Shown one piece after another: positions 31,775 through 42,872 of a stretch of 64,000 nt of DNA (within the stretch, counting starts at the first letter, position 1; the number at the start of each line of letters is the position of its first letter). The notes below the pieces were generated by a model that worked only from the letters and a program-made list of their open reading frames with translations, did not search any database and was not told where the DNA came from. Origin of the DNA: Rhizobium sp. 32-5/1 (GTDB lineage Bacteria > Pseudomonadota > Alphaproteobacteria > Rhizobiales > Rhizobiaceae); contig NZ_CP120638.1 in assembly GCF_029537235.1 (NCBI RefSeq), positions 2,594,501 to 2,658,500 on the forward strand, read 5' to 3'. The position numbers and the translations under genes are program-made.

Positions 31775-32275
31775 TCAACTGCGAAGGCGCGAAATAATGT
31801 CTGCAACACAGTCTTCGGCGGCTCTTCCAGCGGTGTCGATGCTGATCGGCGGCCTGTCCCAGGGATGGAAGTCCCGGCCGATCACCTGCTGCCATGTCGG
31901 CTGCACGAGACCTTCGATATCGTTGTGACGCGTCTCGATCCGGTTTCGATGCTCATGCCGGTCGGAGCAGGCGATTTCGATCTCGTTCAGTGTAAGAGAC
32001 GCACGATCCGCCACCTGCCGCCAAGCATTTCTGGTTATCTGCAGAGGGTTGACGGAATCGGCAATCACCGTCTGGCCGTTGCGGAGGTTTTCCGCAGCCA
32101 GTGCATAGCCGATCATGTAGCCGGCTGGCCCGACATCGGCCTTGAGCATGCCGGAAGCGCGCAGCGTCTGTTCGATCGTGTCGATGCGCAGATGTGTCGC
32201 GCCGAGCTTTTGCGCGAGAAGACGGGCAATGGTCGATTTGCCGGCGCCGGGCAGTCCGGCGAGTGCAATCAGCAT
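31775..32275 (-). CDS. P-loop kinase-like protein (AAA family)
   Basis: A 166-aa small nucleoside/sugar-kinase-like protein. Walker A LAGLPGAGKSTIARLLA at residues 5-21, HLRIDTIEQTLRASG, YALAAENLRNGQTVIADSVN and a VADRASLTLNEIEIACSDR strand match the family of predicted kinases with chloramphenicol-phosphotransferase or gluconokinase-like folds. Substrate unknown. It lies between lolA and xth. Confidence 0.8.
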   Translation of the reverse strand: MLIALAGLPGAGKSTIARLLAQKLGATHLRIDTIEQTLRASGMLKADVGPAGYMIGYALAAENLRNGQTVIADSVNPLQITRNAWRQVADRASLTLNEIEIACSDRHEHRNRIETRHNDIEGLVQPTWQQVIGRDFHPWDRPPISIDTAGRAAEDCVADIISRLRS

Positions 32276-32314
32276 CTGATTTCCCCAACAGTTTCGAAAG
32301 AGCGAAAGCGGCGA

Positions 32315-32986
32315 TCAACCGCCCCTGTTGTGAACCTGGTCGTAAGGGATCTGGAAAACCTTCTCGTCGAGCTCGAGACCGTTCTTGACGTTGAAGATCA
32401 TTACCGACGTATCCTTCTTCTGCGCATCGGTGATCGTCCACTGGCGCAGGTCGTAGGTTTTCGGGTCAAACATCATGGTGATCGTCGAATCGCCGAAGAT
32501 ACTCTTGTCGCCGAGAACGATGGTGATCAGGTCGGCCTCTTCCTTGACGTCGCGGACCATCTTTCCGGAGAGATCGATCTTGTTGGACAGAAGCAGATTG
32601 AGCGGCGTCTTTGACAGCGGATAGATATCCCAGGTCTTCAGCTTCTGGTTTCCGATCACCACCGACTTGCCGTCGGCGATCACCCGCATGGGGGAGGGGG
32701 CCTCATAGTTGAAGCGGATCTTGCCGGGACGGCTGATATAAAACTTGCCGCCGGTCTGCTCGCCGCGCGGACCAAACTGTACAAACTCGCCACTCATCGT
32801 TTTCACAGATGCGAAATGGTCGGCGATCTTCTGTGCGGCGCCCGTTGCCTGCGCTTCAGCCCGGTCAAGCGGCAGGCCGGTCATTGCCAGTGCCGCAATA
32901 AGGGTAAGACCGCAAACGAAGGAACGTCGGGACATCGCTGAGGAGCCGTTGCCCGCATGCGGTTGGCGTGTCTGGTTGTCGATCAT
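32315..32986 (-). CDS. lolA: Outer-membrane lipoprotein carrier protein LolA
   Basis: A 223-aa periplasmic chaperone that shuttles lipoproteins from LolCDE to the outer membrane. A twin-arginine-like leader (MSRRSFVCGLTLIAALAMT) precedes the LolA fold: HFASVKTMSGEFVQFGPRGE, GKFYISRPGKIRFNYEAPSP, TWDIYPLSKTPLNLLLS and VFQIPYDQVHN. The start at 32986 is preferred because AAGGAG lies seven bases upstream. It is downstream of ftsK, as in many alphaproteobacteria. Confidence 0.93.
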   Translation of the reverse strand: MIDNQTRQPHAGNGSSAMSRRSFVCGLTLIAALAMTGLPLDRAEAQATGAAQKIADHFASVKTMSGEFVQFGPRGEQTGGKFYISRPGKIRFNYEAPSPMRVIADGKSVVIGNQKLKTWDIYPLSKTPLNLLLSNKIDLSGKMVRDVKEEADLITIVLGDKSIFGDSTITMMFDPKTYDLRQWTITDAQKKDTSVMIFNVKNGLELDEKVFQIPYDQVHNRGG

Positions 32987-33092
32987 CGCAGTCTCCTTCA
33001 AACTTAGTGTGATGTGGAGCGCAAGTACGGCACCTTCAAGGCCTTACGCCCGGGGGCACTTGCATTTGCTCCAGAAGCGACGCGAACGCCCC

Positions 33093-35771
33093 TCAGCGTC
33101 CGCTGATCTCGTCTTCCGTCGGGACGAGGATTTCGCGTTTTCCGGCATGGTTTGCCGGGCTGATGACGCCTTCCTGTTCCATGCGTTCGATCAGTGACGC
33201 CGCCCTGTTATAGCCGATGCCAAGGCGGCGCTGGATGTAGGAGGTCGATGCCTTGCCGTCGCGCAGCACGATGGCGACCGCCTGGTCGTAAGGGTCGTCC
33301 GAATCGGCGAGGTTGGACGTGCCGGCCGGGCCGCCGCCTTCGTTGTCCTCGTCGTCATCTTCCGTGATCGCCTCCAGATATTGGGGCGATCCCTGCGTTT
33401 TCAGGTAAGCAACCACTTCCTCGACTTCGGTGTCGGAAACGAAGGGACCATGGACACGCTGGATGCGCCCGCCGCCGGCCATATAGAGCATGTCACCCAT
33501 GCCGAGCAGTTGTTCGGCACCCTGTTCGCCCAGGATGGTGCGGCTATCGATCTTCGACGTCACCTGGAAGGAAATGCGGGTCGGGAAGTTGGCCTTGATC
33601 GTGCCGGTGATGACGTCGACGGAGGGGCGCTGCGTTGCCATGATGACGTGGATGCCGGCGGCACGGGCCATCTGGGCAAGGCGCTGAACGGCGCCTTCGA
33701 TATCCTTGCCGGCGACCATCATCAGGTCGGCCATCTCGTCGATGATCACGACGATATAGGGCATCGGCTGCAGGTCGAATTCCTCGGTCTCGTAAACGGC
33801 CTCGCCGGTCTGGCGGTCGAAGCCGGTCTGTACGGTGCGGCTGATCTGCTCGCCCTTGGCCATGGCCTGTTCGACGCGGCTGTTGAAGCCGTCGATGTTG
33901 CGCACGCCGATCTTCGACATTTTCTTGTAGCGCTCTTCCATCTCGCGCACGGTCCATTTCAGGGCGACGACGGCCTTCTTCGGATCGGTGACGACGGGAG
34001 ACAGCAGGTGCGGGATGCCGTCATAGACGGATAGTTCGAGCATCTTCGGGTCGATCATGATCAGGCGGCACTGTTCCGGCTTCAACCGGTAGAGGATCGA
34101 CAGGATCATCGTGTTGATGGCGACGGATTTGCCCGAGCCGGTAGTGCCGGCCACCAGGAGATGCGGCATTTTCGCGATATCGACGATGACAGGCTCGCCA
34201 CCAATGGTCTTGCCGAGCGCCATGGCAAGCTTGGTCTTGCTGGTTTCGAAATCGCGCGAACCGATGAGTTCACGCAGGTAGACGGTTTCGCGGCGGTCGT
34301 TCGGAAGTTCGATGCCGATGGCATTGCGACCAGGCACGACGGCGACGCGGGCGGCGATGGCGCTCATCGAGCGGGCGATATCGTCGGCGAGGCCGATGAC
34401 GCGCGACGATTTGATGCCGGGGGCTGGCTCCAGTTCGTACATGGTCACGACGGGGCCTGGCCGGACATGGATGATCTCGCCCTTGACGCCGAAATCCTCA
34501 AGCACGCCTTCGAGCATGCGCGCGTTCTGTTCCAGCGCATCTGCCGAAAGGGTGGAATCGCGGGCGACGTTCTTCGGCTCGGCGAGGAAATGCAGCGGCG
34601 GCAGGATGAAGCTTTCATCGTCGGCGACCAGCGAGGCCTGCGCTTCACGCTCGATGCGCTGGCCGGTCTTCGGGCGGGGTGCCGGCGGAACAACGCGGGT
34701 ATTGCCTGACGTCACCGGTGCCGTCTTGCGCGGGGCGGGTACGGGCGCCCAATCGGCAGCCACATCGTCCTCATCCTCTTCGTCCGCCAGGATGCCGGCC
34801 GGTCGGCGCGCTTCCATATCGAATGCGGCATCGTCGTCGTCATCTTCATCGACCGACATCGGTGGTGCGGAAACGATCCGGCGCTCGCTGCGATCAAGCG
34901 ACGGCTCGACGCGGGTCATGGGAGCAGCGGACTTTGCGCGTGTCGGTTCGTTCAGCGTGCCGAACTCGTCGCCGTTGAAATCATAGGGCTCGTCGAAATG
35001 GCGCGGTGCACTTTTGCGGCGACCGGTGAGGCCGAACAGGCGTCGGATGCGGGCTTCGGCGGTAAACCGCATGTGCGTGAGCGCGCCGATCATCAGCATG
35101 ATCGCGCCTTCGCTGTCGTCGTCCTCGGCTTCGTCGCCGACGGTGCGCGCCTTGCTCTGGACGACGGGCTCGTCGATTGCCATGTCATCAGGATCGCCGA
35201 CGCCGATGAGGCCGGAGCTGTAGATCAGCATCCAGGCCGCAGGCACGGCGAAGATGGCGCCAAGCACTGTTGCGAACGTGCCGGTGGGATAGGTTCCGGT
35301 GAAGAGTGCGGGAAAGCGCAGGATCATGTCGCCGAAGACGCCGCCGAGACCGTTCGGCAGCGGCCAGGTCACGGGTCCCGGTATGCAGCTGAGAGCCGCG
35401 GAGGCCAATACGGCGCCACCGAACCAGGCGGCTGCACGCTTAAGGATACGGTCGAAGGGTTTGCCGGTGATCAGCACCAGTGCCCAGGCAACCACCGGCA
35501 GGAGCGCCACGACGCTGGCGATGCCGAAAAACTGCATGAAAATATCGGCGAAGGCAGCACCGGTATAGCCGAGGATGTTTCTCGGTTCGTTGGCCGTTGC
35601 AAAGGAGAAGCTCGGATCGGCGACGTTCCAGGTCGAGAGGGCGGCAACCGCAAAGCCAAGGGCAATGAAGATGGCAAAGCCTGTCAGCGCCGCGATCTGG
35701 CGCCAGACAAAGGTCGATAGCACGAACCGGTTGGGCCGACTGTCATATGCCGCCTGATTGCTTCTGCTCAT
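33093..35771 (-). CDS. ftsK: DNA translocase FtsK
   Basis: About 892 aa. An N-terminal membrane part of four spans is followed by a long acidic, proline-rich linker (about residues 210-400). The motor domain has Walker [16 protein letters not shown] and Walker [13 protein letters not shown]. The C-terminal gamma winged helix ([20 protein letters not shown]) recognises KOPS sequences. It pumps chromosome ends and activates XerCD at the septum. The start at 35771 ([10 protein letters not shown]) is chosen; an earlier ATG at 35825 is in frame. Confidence 0.95.
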   Translation of the reverse strand: MSRSNQAAYDSRPNRFVLSTFVWRQIAALTGFAIFIALGFAVAALSTWNVADPSFSFATANEPRNILGYTGAAFADIFMQFFGIASVVALLPVVAWALVLITGKPFDRILKRAAAWFGGAVLASAALSCIPGPVTWPLPNGLGGVFGDMILRFPALFTGTYPTGTFATVLGAIFAVPAAWMLIYSSGLIGVGDPDDMAIDEPVVQSKARTVGDEAEDDDSEGAIMLMIGALTHMRFTAEARIRRLFGLTGRRKSAPRHFDEPYDFNGDEFGTLNEPTRAKSAAPMTRVEPSLDRSERRIVSAPPMSVDEDDDDDAAFDMEARRPAGILADEEDEDDVAADWAPVPAPRKTAPVTSGNTRVVPPAPRPKTGQRIEREAQASLVADDESFILPPLHFLAEPKNVARDSTLSADALEQNARMLEGVLEDFGVKGEIIHVRPGPVVTMYELEPAPGIKSSRVIGLADDIARSMSAIAARVAVVPGRNAIGIELPNDRRETVYLRELIGSRDFETSKTKLAMALGKTIGGEPVIVDIAKMPHLLVAGTTGSGKSVAINTMILSILYRLKPEQCRLIMIDPKMLELSVYDGIPHLLSPVVTDPKKAVVALKWTVREMEERYKKMSKIGVRNIDGFNSRVEQAMAKGEQISRTVQTGFDRQTGEAVYETEEFDLQPMPYIVVIIDEMADLMMVAGKDIEGAVQRLAQMARAAGIHVIMATQRPSVDVITGTIKANFPTRISFQVTSKIDSRTILGEQGAEQLLGMGDMLYMAGGGRIQRVHGPFVSDTEVEEVVAYLKTQGSPQYLEAITEDDDEDNEGGGPAGTSNLADSDDPYDQAVAIVLRDGKASTSYIQRRLGIGYNRAASLIERMEQEGVISPANHAGKREILVPTEDEISGR

Positions 35772-35940
35772 GATACGCTGCCCGCTGATTGTCGTCATCG
35801 CTGAAGGGGCGCACAGAGCGCCCATGCCAGCAAACTAAACGCAATGGGGTTAATGTGACATTAACCATGGCGGCGGATCGGCCGTCGTCGCATCGCTAAA
35901 TTTAACCAATCCATCGTCGGGGCCTTAGCAAGGCTAAACG

Positions 35941-35970
35941 AAAAAGGCCCGAACCATAGGTCCGGGCCAA
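35941..35970 (-). terminator. Rho-independent terminator of glnK-amtB
   Basis: On the minus strand GGCCCGGA, a short loop and TTCGGGCC (with one G-U pair) run into five T, about 60 bases past the amtB stop. Confidence 0.8.
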
Positions 35971-36028
35971 AACGCAACATAAAGTTCTGAATTTGGTGCC
36001 GGCGGCCAAGGCCGCCGGACCGAACGGC

Positions 36029-37459
36029 TTAGGAGTGGTAAGCGGCTTCGCCGTGCGAGGACAGGTCGAGACCTTCGCGTTCCGCTTCGACCGGGACGCG
36101 CAGGCCGACGATGACGTCGACGATCTTGTAGAGGATTGCCGAGCCGATACCCGACCACAGCAGGGTGACGATAACACCCTTTGCCTGTGCCCAGACCTGT
36201 GTTGCCGTGCCGGCATATCCAGCTGCGAAGTCTGCCGTCGAGTAGTCCACGATGCCTGCGCCACCGAGAGCCGGGTTGACGAAGACGCCGGTGAGCAGCG
36301 CGCCGATGATGCCGCCGATGCAATGGACGCCGAAGACGTCTGCCGTGTCGTCATAGCCGAACTTGTTCTTCACCGTCGCGACGAAGAAGTAGCAGATCGG
36401 GGAGACGATCAGACCCATGACGATTGCGCCCATCGGACCGACGAAACCAGCTGCCGGCGTGATGACGACGAGGCCGGCGACGGCACCCGAAGCGGCGCCG
36501 AGCATCGAAGCCTTGCCGCGGGTGAAGGTTTCGAGGATCGACCAGGAGACGATCGCAGCAGCGGTTGCAACGAGCGTGTTGATCATGGCGAGGACGGCAT
36601 AGGCGTTTGCTTCGAGGTTGGAGCCGGCATTGAAGCCGAACCAGCCGACCCAGAGAAGCGAGGCGCCGATCATCGTCATGGTCATGGAGTGCGGAGCCAT
36701 CATGTCCTTGCCGAAGCCGGTGCGCTTGCCGACCATGATCGCGCCCACCAGACCGGCGATGCCGGCATTGATGTGAACGACCGTGCCGCCGGCGAAGTCG
36801 ATTGCGCCGAAGCCGAAGATGAGGCCGGTCGGGCCGTCAAAGGCGCTCGGGCCACCCCAGAACCAGACCATGTGGGCCATCGGGAAGTAGATGAAGGTGA
36901 GCCACAGGATGGTGAAAAGGATCACGGCCGAGAACTTGATGCGTTCGGCGAAGGCGCCGATGATCAGGCCGGGGGTGATGGCGGCAAAGGTCATCTGGAA
37001 GATGACGAAAACCAGCTCCGGAATGGCAACGCCCTTCGTGAAGCTTTCTGCCACGGTCGTCACGTCGACGCCCGACAGGAAGGCCTTGGAGAAACCGCCG
37101 ACGAAGCTGTTCAGCGAACCGCCATCGGTGAAAGCGAGCGAATAGCCATAGGCGACCCAGACGATCATCGCGACAGCGGCGATCATCAGAACCTGCATCA
37201 GGACGGAGAGCATGTTCTTGGTGCGCACGAGGCCGCCGTAGAACAGGGCGAGGCCCGGTACGGTCATCAGCAGCACGAGGATGGTGGACAGCATCATCCA
37301 GGTGGTGTCGCCCTTGTCGACGGTCATGGCAGGTGCTGCTGCGACGGCTTCGGCAGCAGCGGGTGCGGCTTCCTGCGCGAACGCGATAGCCGGGGCGAGG
37401 AAAGCTGCAGCAGCAGCGCCCAGGCGTCCGAGAGAGGTGGAAAGTTTAGTTGAGGACAT
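36029..37459 (-). CDS. amtB: Ammonium transporter AmtB
   Basis: A 476-aa trimeric inner-membrane ammonium channel. A signal-like first segment (GAAAAAFLAPAIAFAQ) precedes 11 membrane spans. Typical signatures are LALFYGGLVRTKNMLSVLMQ, DFAGGTVVHINAGIAGLVGA and DDTADVFGVHCIGGIIGALL, including the pore histidines. The start at 37459 (MSSTKLSTSLGRL) is chosen. It is 28 bases downstream of glnK, whose product closes the channel when nitrogen is ample. Confidence 0.96.
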   Translation of the reverse strand: MSSTKLSTSLGRLGAAAAAFLAPAIAFAQEAAPAAAEAVAAAPAMTVDKGDTTWMMLSTILVLLMTVPGLALFYGGLVRTKNMLSVLMQVLMIAAVAMIVWVAYGYSLAFTDGGSLNSFVGGFSKAFLSGVDVTTVAESFTKGVAIPELVFVIFQMTFAAITPGLIIGAFAERIKFSAVILFTILWLTFIYFPMAHMVWFWGGPSAFDGPTGLIFGFGAIDFAGGTVVHINAGIAGLVGAIMVGKRTGFGKDMMAPHSMTMTMIGASLLWVGWFGFNAGSNLEANAYAVLAMINTLVATAAAIVSWSILETFTRGKASMLGAASGAVAGLVVITPAAGFVGPMGAIVMGLIVSPICYFFVATVKNKFGYDDTADVFGVHCIGGIIGALLTGVFVNPALGGAGIVDYSTADFAAGYAGTATQVWAQAKGVIVTLLWSGIGSAILYKIVDVIVGLRVPVEAEREGLDLSSHGEAAYHS

Positions 37460-37487
37460 AGAAAATAGCTCCCTGAACGGCCGTGAC

Positions 37488-37847
<360 letters not shown>

Positions 37848-37912
37848 TCATGTGCGGCTCGGCGGCCGTCTCCTCGCCGCCTGGCACTTTTCCCCGGCGA
37901 CGTGCTATCCTA

Positions 37913-37929
37913 TTCAAGGCGCGTGCCAG
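37913..37929 (-). promoter_or_regulatory. Sigma-54 promoter of glnK-amtB
   Basis: On the minus strand CTGGCACGCGCCTTGAA matches the RpoN consensus TGGCACG-N4-TTGCA, with A instead of C in the second box and correct GG/GC-box spacing. It lies about 87 bases upstream of the glnK ATG. It predicts NtrC-activated expression under nitrogen limitation. Confidence 0.8.
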
Positions 37930-38062
37930 TTCGGAATGGGCGAAGTAACGTTATGAAAAGACACGGAAAAGTCATATTCTCGCGCGGCCCGTCGCGGGAA
38001 TATTAAAAAATCGTCAATATTGCAGGCTAAAAATTAGGCAAATTCAAAAATTTGCATATTAT

Positions 38063-38971
38063 TTATTCAGATGCCTTTTTCCGAATCAAACCTTCTTGTG
38101 CGACGGAGGCAATCAGCACGCCGGAGCGGTCAAAAAGGCTGCCGCGGGTCATGCCGCGTGCACCAAATGCGCTCGGGCTGTCCTGCGTGTAGAGCAGCCA
38201 GTCGTCCATGCGGCAGGGCCGGTGGAACCACATGGCATGGTCGAGACTTGCCACCTGCAGGTTGCGATCGAAGACGGAGGTGCCGTGCGCGTAGAGCGAG
38301 GTGTCGAGCAGCGTCATGTCGGAGATATAGGCAAGCACCGCCGCCTGGATATGGCGCTCGTCCGGCACGCTGCCGACCGCCTTGACCCAGACGTCCTGCG
38401 CCGGCTCCAGCTTGTCGCGGGAGAAATAATGCTTGAGCGAGACTGGTCGGATTTCGATCGGCCGCGGCCGCTCCCAATAGCGCCGGATGGCCTCCGGGGC
38501 GTTGATCAGGAATTTCTCCTTGATCTCCTGCTCGCCCAGAAGTTCTTCCGGCGGTGTCACCCGCGGCATGGCGATCTGGTGCTCGAAGCCGTCCTCGTCG
38601 AACTGGAATGATGCCGAAAGCGAAAAGATCGCCTTGCCATGCTGAACCGCGACAACCCGGCGCGTGGCAAAACTTGCGCCGTCGCGGATACGGTCGACGC
38701 TGTAGACGATGGGCACGGAGGGATCGCCGGGGCGCATGAAATAGGCGTGCAGCGAATGCACGAAGCGGCCTTCACCGACGGTGCGTTGGGCGGCGACCAG
38801 CGCCTGGCCGATGACCTGGCCGCCGAAGACGCGCTGCCAGCCGACCTGCGGGCTGCGGCCACGAAACAGGTCTTCCTCGAGCTTTTCGAGGTCCAGTGTT
38901 TCGAGCAGGACATCCATTGGTGCGGGCATCGGCGCGGGCATCGGGGCGGTGGCATCAGTGGGGCGCGACAT
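38063..38971 (-). CDS. tesB: Acyl-CoA thioesterase II TesB
   Basis: 302 aa, a double hot-dog fold thioesterase that hydrolyses medium- and long-chain acyl-CoA. Signatures: LFRGRSPQVGWQRVFGGQVI, HSLHAYFMRPGDPSVPIVY, ISDMTLLDTSLYAHG and SLDHAMWFHRPCRMDDWLLY, ending in ARGMTRGSLFDRSGVLIAS with the catalytic Asp/Thr/Gln region. A curious M-P-A repeat (PMPAPMPAPM) opens the chain. It is complete. Confidence 0.93.
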   Translation of the reverse strand: MSRPTDATAPMPAPMPAPMDVLLETLDLEKLEEDLFRGRSPQVGWQRVFGGQVIGQALVAAQRTVGEGRFVHSLHAYFMRPGDPSVPIVYSVDRIRDGASFATRRVVAVQHGKAIFSLSASFQFDEDGFEHQIAMPRVTPPEELLGEQEIKEKFLINAPEAIRRYWERPRPIEIRPVSLKHYFSRDKLEPAQDVWVKAVGSVPDERHIQAAVLAYISDMTLLDTSLYAHGTSVFDRNLQVASLDHAMWFHRPCRMDDWLLYTQDSPSAFGARGMTRGSLFDRSGVLIASVAQEGLIRKKASE

Positions 38972-39057
38972 TTTCGGCAGTCTCCGATGGTAGGAACACG
39001 AGCATTGATGATCTATATAGAGGACAGGAAATGCTCAAGAGCGATGGGAGAAGGCAG

Positions 39058-40271
39058 ATGGTCGATGTGCTGATTGCGGGCGGCGGTTATGTCGGCCTAT
39101 CGCTCGCCGTGTCGCTCAAAAAGCTGCGCCGCATCTGGATGTGATGGTCATCGATGGCGCGCCTGATGGCGTCTGGCAGAAGGACGAACGGGCTTCCGCG
39201 ATCATCGCCGCCGCTTCGCAGATGCTCGACGTCATGGGCGTCTGGAGCGAGATCGAGCTGGAGGCCGAGCCGATCAAACGCATGATCGTTACCGATTCGA
39301 AGACGTCCGATCCGGTACGGCCGGTGTTCCTGACATTCGAGGACCAGGCGGTCGATGGACGTCCATTCGCGCATATGGTGCCGAATGTTGCGCTTGTCGG
39401 CGCGCTGCGAAAGGCTGCATCCGCACTTGGTGTGGCCATACGGCAGTCGACGGCGGCGCAGGGCTTCAAGAGCGGCGATCATGCTGTGGACGTGACACTG
39501 GCCAGCGGCGAGGCATTGCAGGCCCGCCTGCTGGTCGCCTGCGACGGCGTGCGCTCGAAGCTGCGGGACGCGGCCGGGATCAAGACGGTCGAATTCGATT
39601 ATGGCCAGTCGGGAATCGTGACCACAGTGGAGCATGAGCGACCGCATGACGGAACGGCCGAAGAGCATTTCCTGCCTGCGGGCCCGTTTGCCACCCTGCC
39701 GCTGAAGAACAACCGTTCGTCGCTTGTCTGGACCGAGCGCACTGCAGATGCCGACCGGCTGGTGGCGGCCGACGATCTGGTGTTCGAGGACGAACTGGAG
39801 CGCCGCTTCGGCCATAAGCTCGGCGACCTTAAGGTGGTCGGCGGACGCCGGGCCTTTCCGCTCGGGCTGACGCTGGCGCGCGATTTCGTGGCACCGCGCT
39901 TTGCGCTTGCCGGCGACGCCGCGCACGGCATCCATCCGATCTCCGGCCAGGGGCTCAATCTCGGCTTCAAGGATGTCGCGGCTCTTGCCGAAACCATCGT
40001 CGAAGCGGACAGGCTCGGCCTTGATATCGGATCGCTGGCGGTTCTGGAGCGTTACCAGAGCTGGCGTCGCTTCGACACCTTCCGCATGGGGGTCACGACC
40101 GATGTGCTCAATCGGCTGTTTTCCAATGATATTACGCCGCTGCGGGTGATGCGCGATTTCGGGCTCGGCATCGTCGATCGCCTGCCGTCGCTGAAATCCT
40201 TCTTCATCCGCCAGGCATCCGGCCTTGCCGGCCAGACCGAGCCGCGCATGCTGTCCGGTCAGGCGATCTGA
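39058..40271 (+). CDS. UbiH/UbiF/COQ6-family FAD monooxygenase, frameshifted near the start
   Basis: A flavin hydroxylase of ubiquinone biosynthesis. FAD motifs: VDVLIAGGGYVGLSLAVSL at the N-terminus, VACDGVRSKLRDAAG in the middle, and FALAGDAAHGIHPISGQGLN. The first 28 codons are in a different frame because one A is missing in the run at 39118-39122. Restored, SLKKAAPHLDVMVIDG joins the parts into 404 aa. The ATG at 39058 follows GGGAGAAGG; an in-frame ATG at 39031 exists. Which ring position it hydroxylates is not decided by sequence. Confidence 0.88.
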
Positions 40272-40273
40272 TT

Positions 40274-40666
40274 TCAGAAGAAGGTCATGTTGTTCAGTCG
40301 ATCGAGAAAAAGCGCCCAGAGCCATCCGGGTGCAGCGTCGACCAAACTTGTGAACCACTCCCAGCCGTTCGGAACGGACAGAATAATCGCCATCCCGCAA
40401 ACGACCGTCCAGGTGCAGGAAATGCGCAGGTTCTTCAGGCTGAAGAACTCGTAGTATCCGTCGCTGTCATATTCCGTGCCGGCCACCATGTCCCAGAAGC
40501 CGTAATTGGCGCTCAACATATCGTCGATGGCGTGATTAGCCCAAAAGCGTCCCGGTGCCGCATTGAACCGGTCCGGGACGAAGTTGAAGGATGCGCGGAA
40601 CACATGCGATGCGGTGCCAAGCACCATCAGCGTGAGAATAGCTGCAATGATGTGCCAGACGATCAT
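40274..40666 (-). CDS. Small membrane protein of unknown function
   Basis: 130 aa with an N-terminal membrane span (MIVWHIIAAILTLMVLGTAS), a polar middle (FNFVPDRFNAAPGRFWANHA) and one or two further spans (TWTVVCGMAIILSVPNGWEW, PGWLWALFLDRL). I do not recognise the family. The start at 40666 is supported by GGGAGAAG directly upstream. Confidence 0.65.
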   Translation of the reverse strand: MIVWHIIAAILTLMVLGTASHVFRASFNFVPDRFNAAPGRFWANHAIDDMLSANYGFWDMVAGTEYDSDGYYEFFSLKNLRISCTWTVVCGMAIILSVPNGWEWFTSLVDAAPGWLWALFLDRLNNMTFF

Positions 40667-40754
40667 GACTTCTCCCATGCGGCGAGACGTCAAATCCTAA
40701 TGGAAAATCCTTGAACGATGATGAATCGAGAAGCATGAGGCTTCAAAAATAGCC

Positions 40755-40943
40755 TCAATCCTCGATCTTGCGGGCCTCGGAGATCAGCATGATCGGTATG
40801 CCGTCGCGGATCGGGTAGGCAAGGCGCGCCTTTTCCGAAACCAGTTCATTGTCCGCCGCGCGATAGCTGAGGCGCCCCTTGGTCAGCGGGCACACCAGAA
40901 GTTCGAGCAGCTTGGGATCGACCTTGCTGGTCTTGGCGTCCAT
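40755..40943 (-). CDS. Trm112 family protein
   Basis: A 62-aa protein of the YcaR/Trm112 group: [20 protein letters not shown] and [19 protein letters not shown]. Eukaryotic and archaeal Trm112 activates methyltransferases; bacterial members have no proven role. Only one of the usual zinc-binding cysteines (VCP) is present. It is 11 bases downstream of the LON-domain gene, an association common in alphaproteobacteria. Confidence 0.9.
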   Translation of the reverse strand: MDAKTSKVDPKLLELLVCPLTKGRLSYRAADNELVSEKARLAYPIRDGIPIMLISEARKIED

Positions 40944-40954
40944 TCTTGGGTGTC

Positions 40955-41635
40955 CTACTGCAGCCGGGTTTCGAAATCGCCGAAACTGCGGGCCAGCACG
41001 ATCTCGGTAATCGCAATCAGTGTTTCGGCCCGCGTCTTCAGATCCGGTGCTTCCAGCAGCGCCTGCTTTTCGGCCGGGCCATAGGGCGACATCATCGCCA
41101 TGGAATTAACCAGCGTCGTGTTGCTGGCGCGCCCGACACTTTCCCAGTCGGCTTCCAGCTTGTTGGCATCCAGATAGGCTTTGAAGGCAGCCAGAAGCGC
41201 TTCCCGATCGACCTGAGCCTCTTCGTCGGGTGTCGTCAGGTCCGCGGCAAACGGCGCGATGCGGAAGGAGCGATACCCTTTTGTCACATGCGCCTCTTCA
41301 AACAGGCGGAACCGACAGATACCGGTCAGCGAGACGATGTAGCGGCCATCCTCGATCTCGGTGAACGAGGTGATGCGGCCGACGCAGCCGATCTGGCAGA
41401 GCGCGACGAGCGAACCTTGCGGGCTCTCCACATGGCCTTCGCTGAAGGATGGTTGAACCATGCCGATCAGCCGGTTGCCGGCAAGCGCGTCATCGAACAT
41501 GGCGAGATAGCGCGGTTCGAAAATATTCAGCGGCAGTTGCGCCCCGGGCAGCAGCAGGACGCCGGTCAGCGGCATGACCGGCAGGATGTCTGGCAGGTCC
41601 TGGGGCTTGAGGTAGCGCGCATTGCCCACTTGCAT
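40955..41635 (-). CDS. LON substrate-binding domain protein
   Basis: 226 aa holding only the N-terminal substrate-binding domain of Lon protease: [60 protein letters not shown]. There is no ATPase or protease domain. Stand-alone LON-N proteins are common and of unknown role. It sits in the run CnoX-like thioredoxin, LON, Trm112. Confidence 0.92.
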   Translation of the reverse strand: MQVGNARYLKPQDLPDILPVMPLTGVLLLPGAQLPLNIFEPRYLAMFDDALAGNRLIGMVQPSFSEGHVESPQGSLVALCQIGCVGRITSFTEIEDGRYIVSLTGICRFRLFEEAHVTKGYRSFRIAPFAADLTTPDEEAQVDREALLAAFKAYLDANKLEADWESVGRASNTTLVNSMAMMSPYGPAEKQALLEAPDLKTRAETLIAITEIVLARSFGDFETRLQ

Positions 41636-41780
41636 ATTGGTTACTTTCCCCTCGCTTCAAGGCTTCCGGCATTTGGCCTTGTCTGGCCATTGCTCTCAAC
41701 AGAGATGGTGCGCCATACCGAAATCTCAAGAGAGCGGATAACCCGCTTAAAAGAAGAGTTCCTCAGGAGAAAAGGCCCGC

Positions 41781-42764
41781 TCAGGAGAAGAGGATGGAAG
41801 AAAGCTTGCGCCGGGCCGCGAGCGTTGCCGGGTCCATTGGCCCCCAGACCTCGAAGAACTGCAGCAGTTCGCGCCGCGCACCATCATCCTGGAAGGTCCG
41901 GTCGCGCTTCATCACCATCAGCAGATGATCGGCCGCGGCCTGACGATCGCCTTCGACGTTTCGGATCTTGGCAAGCTTGATGCGCGCCTCGTGATCATCA
42001 GCATTGAGCGCCAGTTGCTGTTCGAGCGCGACAGGATCGCCGAGCTTGCGGGCTTCCTCGATCTGGCCGAGTTTCTTCAGGACAGCCACAATAGCCGCGT
42101 CCTTGGCGGTTTCTTCGGGAAGGTCGCTGAGAATTTCGCGCGCCTGCTCTATATCGCCCGCCTGGATCATGCACTCGGCAAGGCCGGCGATTGCTGCGGC
42201 ATTTTCCGGATCGGCCTGCAGCACGGCGCCATAGAGGCCGGCGGCATTTTCAAGGTCGCCTGAAGCGAGGAAGGCCTTGGCATCGACAAGGGCGGCCTCG
42301 ATCTGCGCCTTTTGGTCATCGACAACCGGCCCGGCGATTTTTTCGATGAATTGTTTGATCTGGCTTTCCGGAACCGCACCCATGAAACCATCGACCGGGC
42401 GTCCGCCGGAAAAGGCGACGACGGCCGGGATCGACTGGATGCCGAGCTGGCCGGCGATCGACGGATGGTCGTCGATGTTCATCTTCGCCAGCTTGACGCG
42501 ACCGCCAGCCTCGGTGACGACCTTTTCGATAACCGGCGTCAGCTGTTTGCAAGGGCCGCACCAGGGTGCCCAGAAATCGACCAGAATAGGCTGTTCGCGC
42601 GAGGCTTCGATAACGTCGCGCGCAAAGGTCGCCGTCGTCGTATCCTTGATCAGGTCTGTTACGGGTGCCTTGGTGGCCGCCTGTGCCGGGGTGGCACCGT
42701 AGCTCGCCGTCGCCGTCATCTGGCTGCCATAGGCGCCTGCATAGGGATTGTCGCTGCCGCTCAT
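41781..42764 (-). CDS. Thioredoxin with TPR-like tail, CnoX/YbbN type
   Basis: 327 aa. The N-terminal thioredoxin domain keeps a classical active site ILVDFWAPWCGPCKQLTPVI at about residue 60 and the cis-Pro QSIPAVVAFSGG. A C-terminal helical repeat region (LASGDLENAAGLYGAVLQAD, AECMIQAGDIEQAREIL) matches the CnoX chaperedoxin. Because WCGPC is intact, redox activity is likely in addition to holdase function. Confidence 0.92.
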   Translation of the reverse strand: MSGSDNPYAGAYGSQMTATASYGATPAQAATKAPVTDLIKDTTTATFARDVIEASREQPILVDFWAPWCGPCKQLTPVIEKVVTEAGGRVKLAKMNIDDHPSIAGQLGIQSIPAVVAFSGGRPVDGFMGAVPESQIKQFIEKIAGPVVDDQKAQIEAALVDAKAFLASGDLENAAGLYGAVLQADPENAAAIAGLAECMIQAGDIEQAREILSDLPEETAKDAAIVAVLKKLGQIEEARKLGDPVALEQQLALNADDHEARIKLAKIRNVEGDRQAAADHLLMVMKRDRTFQDDGARRELLQFFEVWGPMDPATLAARRKLSSILFS

Positions 42765-42872
42765 CGTATCTCCTCGCGGACAATCGCGTCCGCCCGTCCT
42801 GTCTTCGCTGGGCTATGCCAGACCGCCGGATTTGTCCAAAGGATTGCCCGGCGTCGTCCCAAAGATCGTATG

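Noticed and set aside
35993..37453. A 486-aa Asp/His/Glu-rich frame opposite amtB
   Set aside because: Composition is what reading the hydrophobic transporter backwards gives; no family match.
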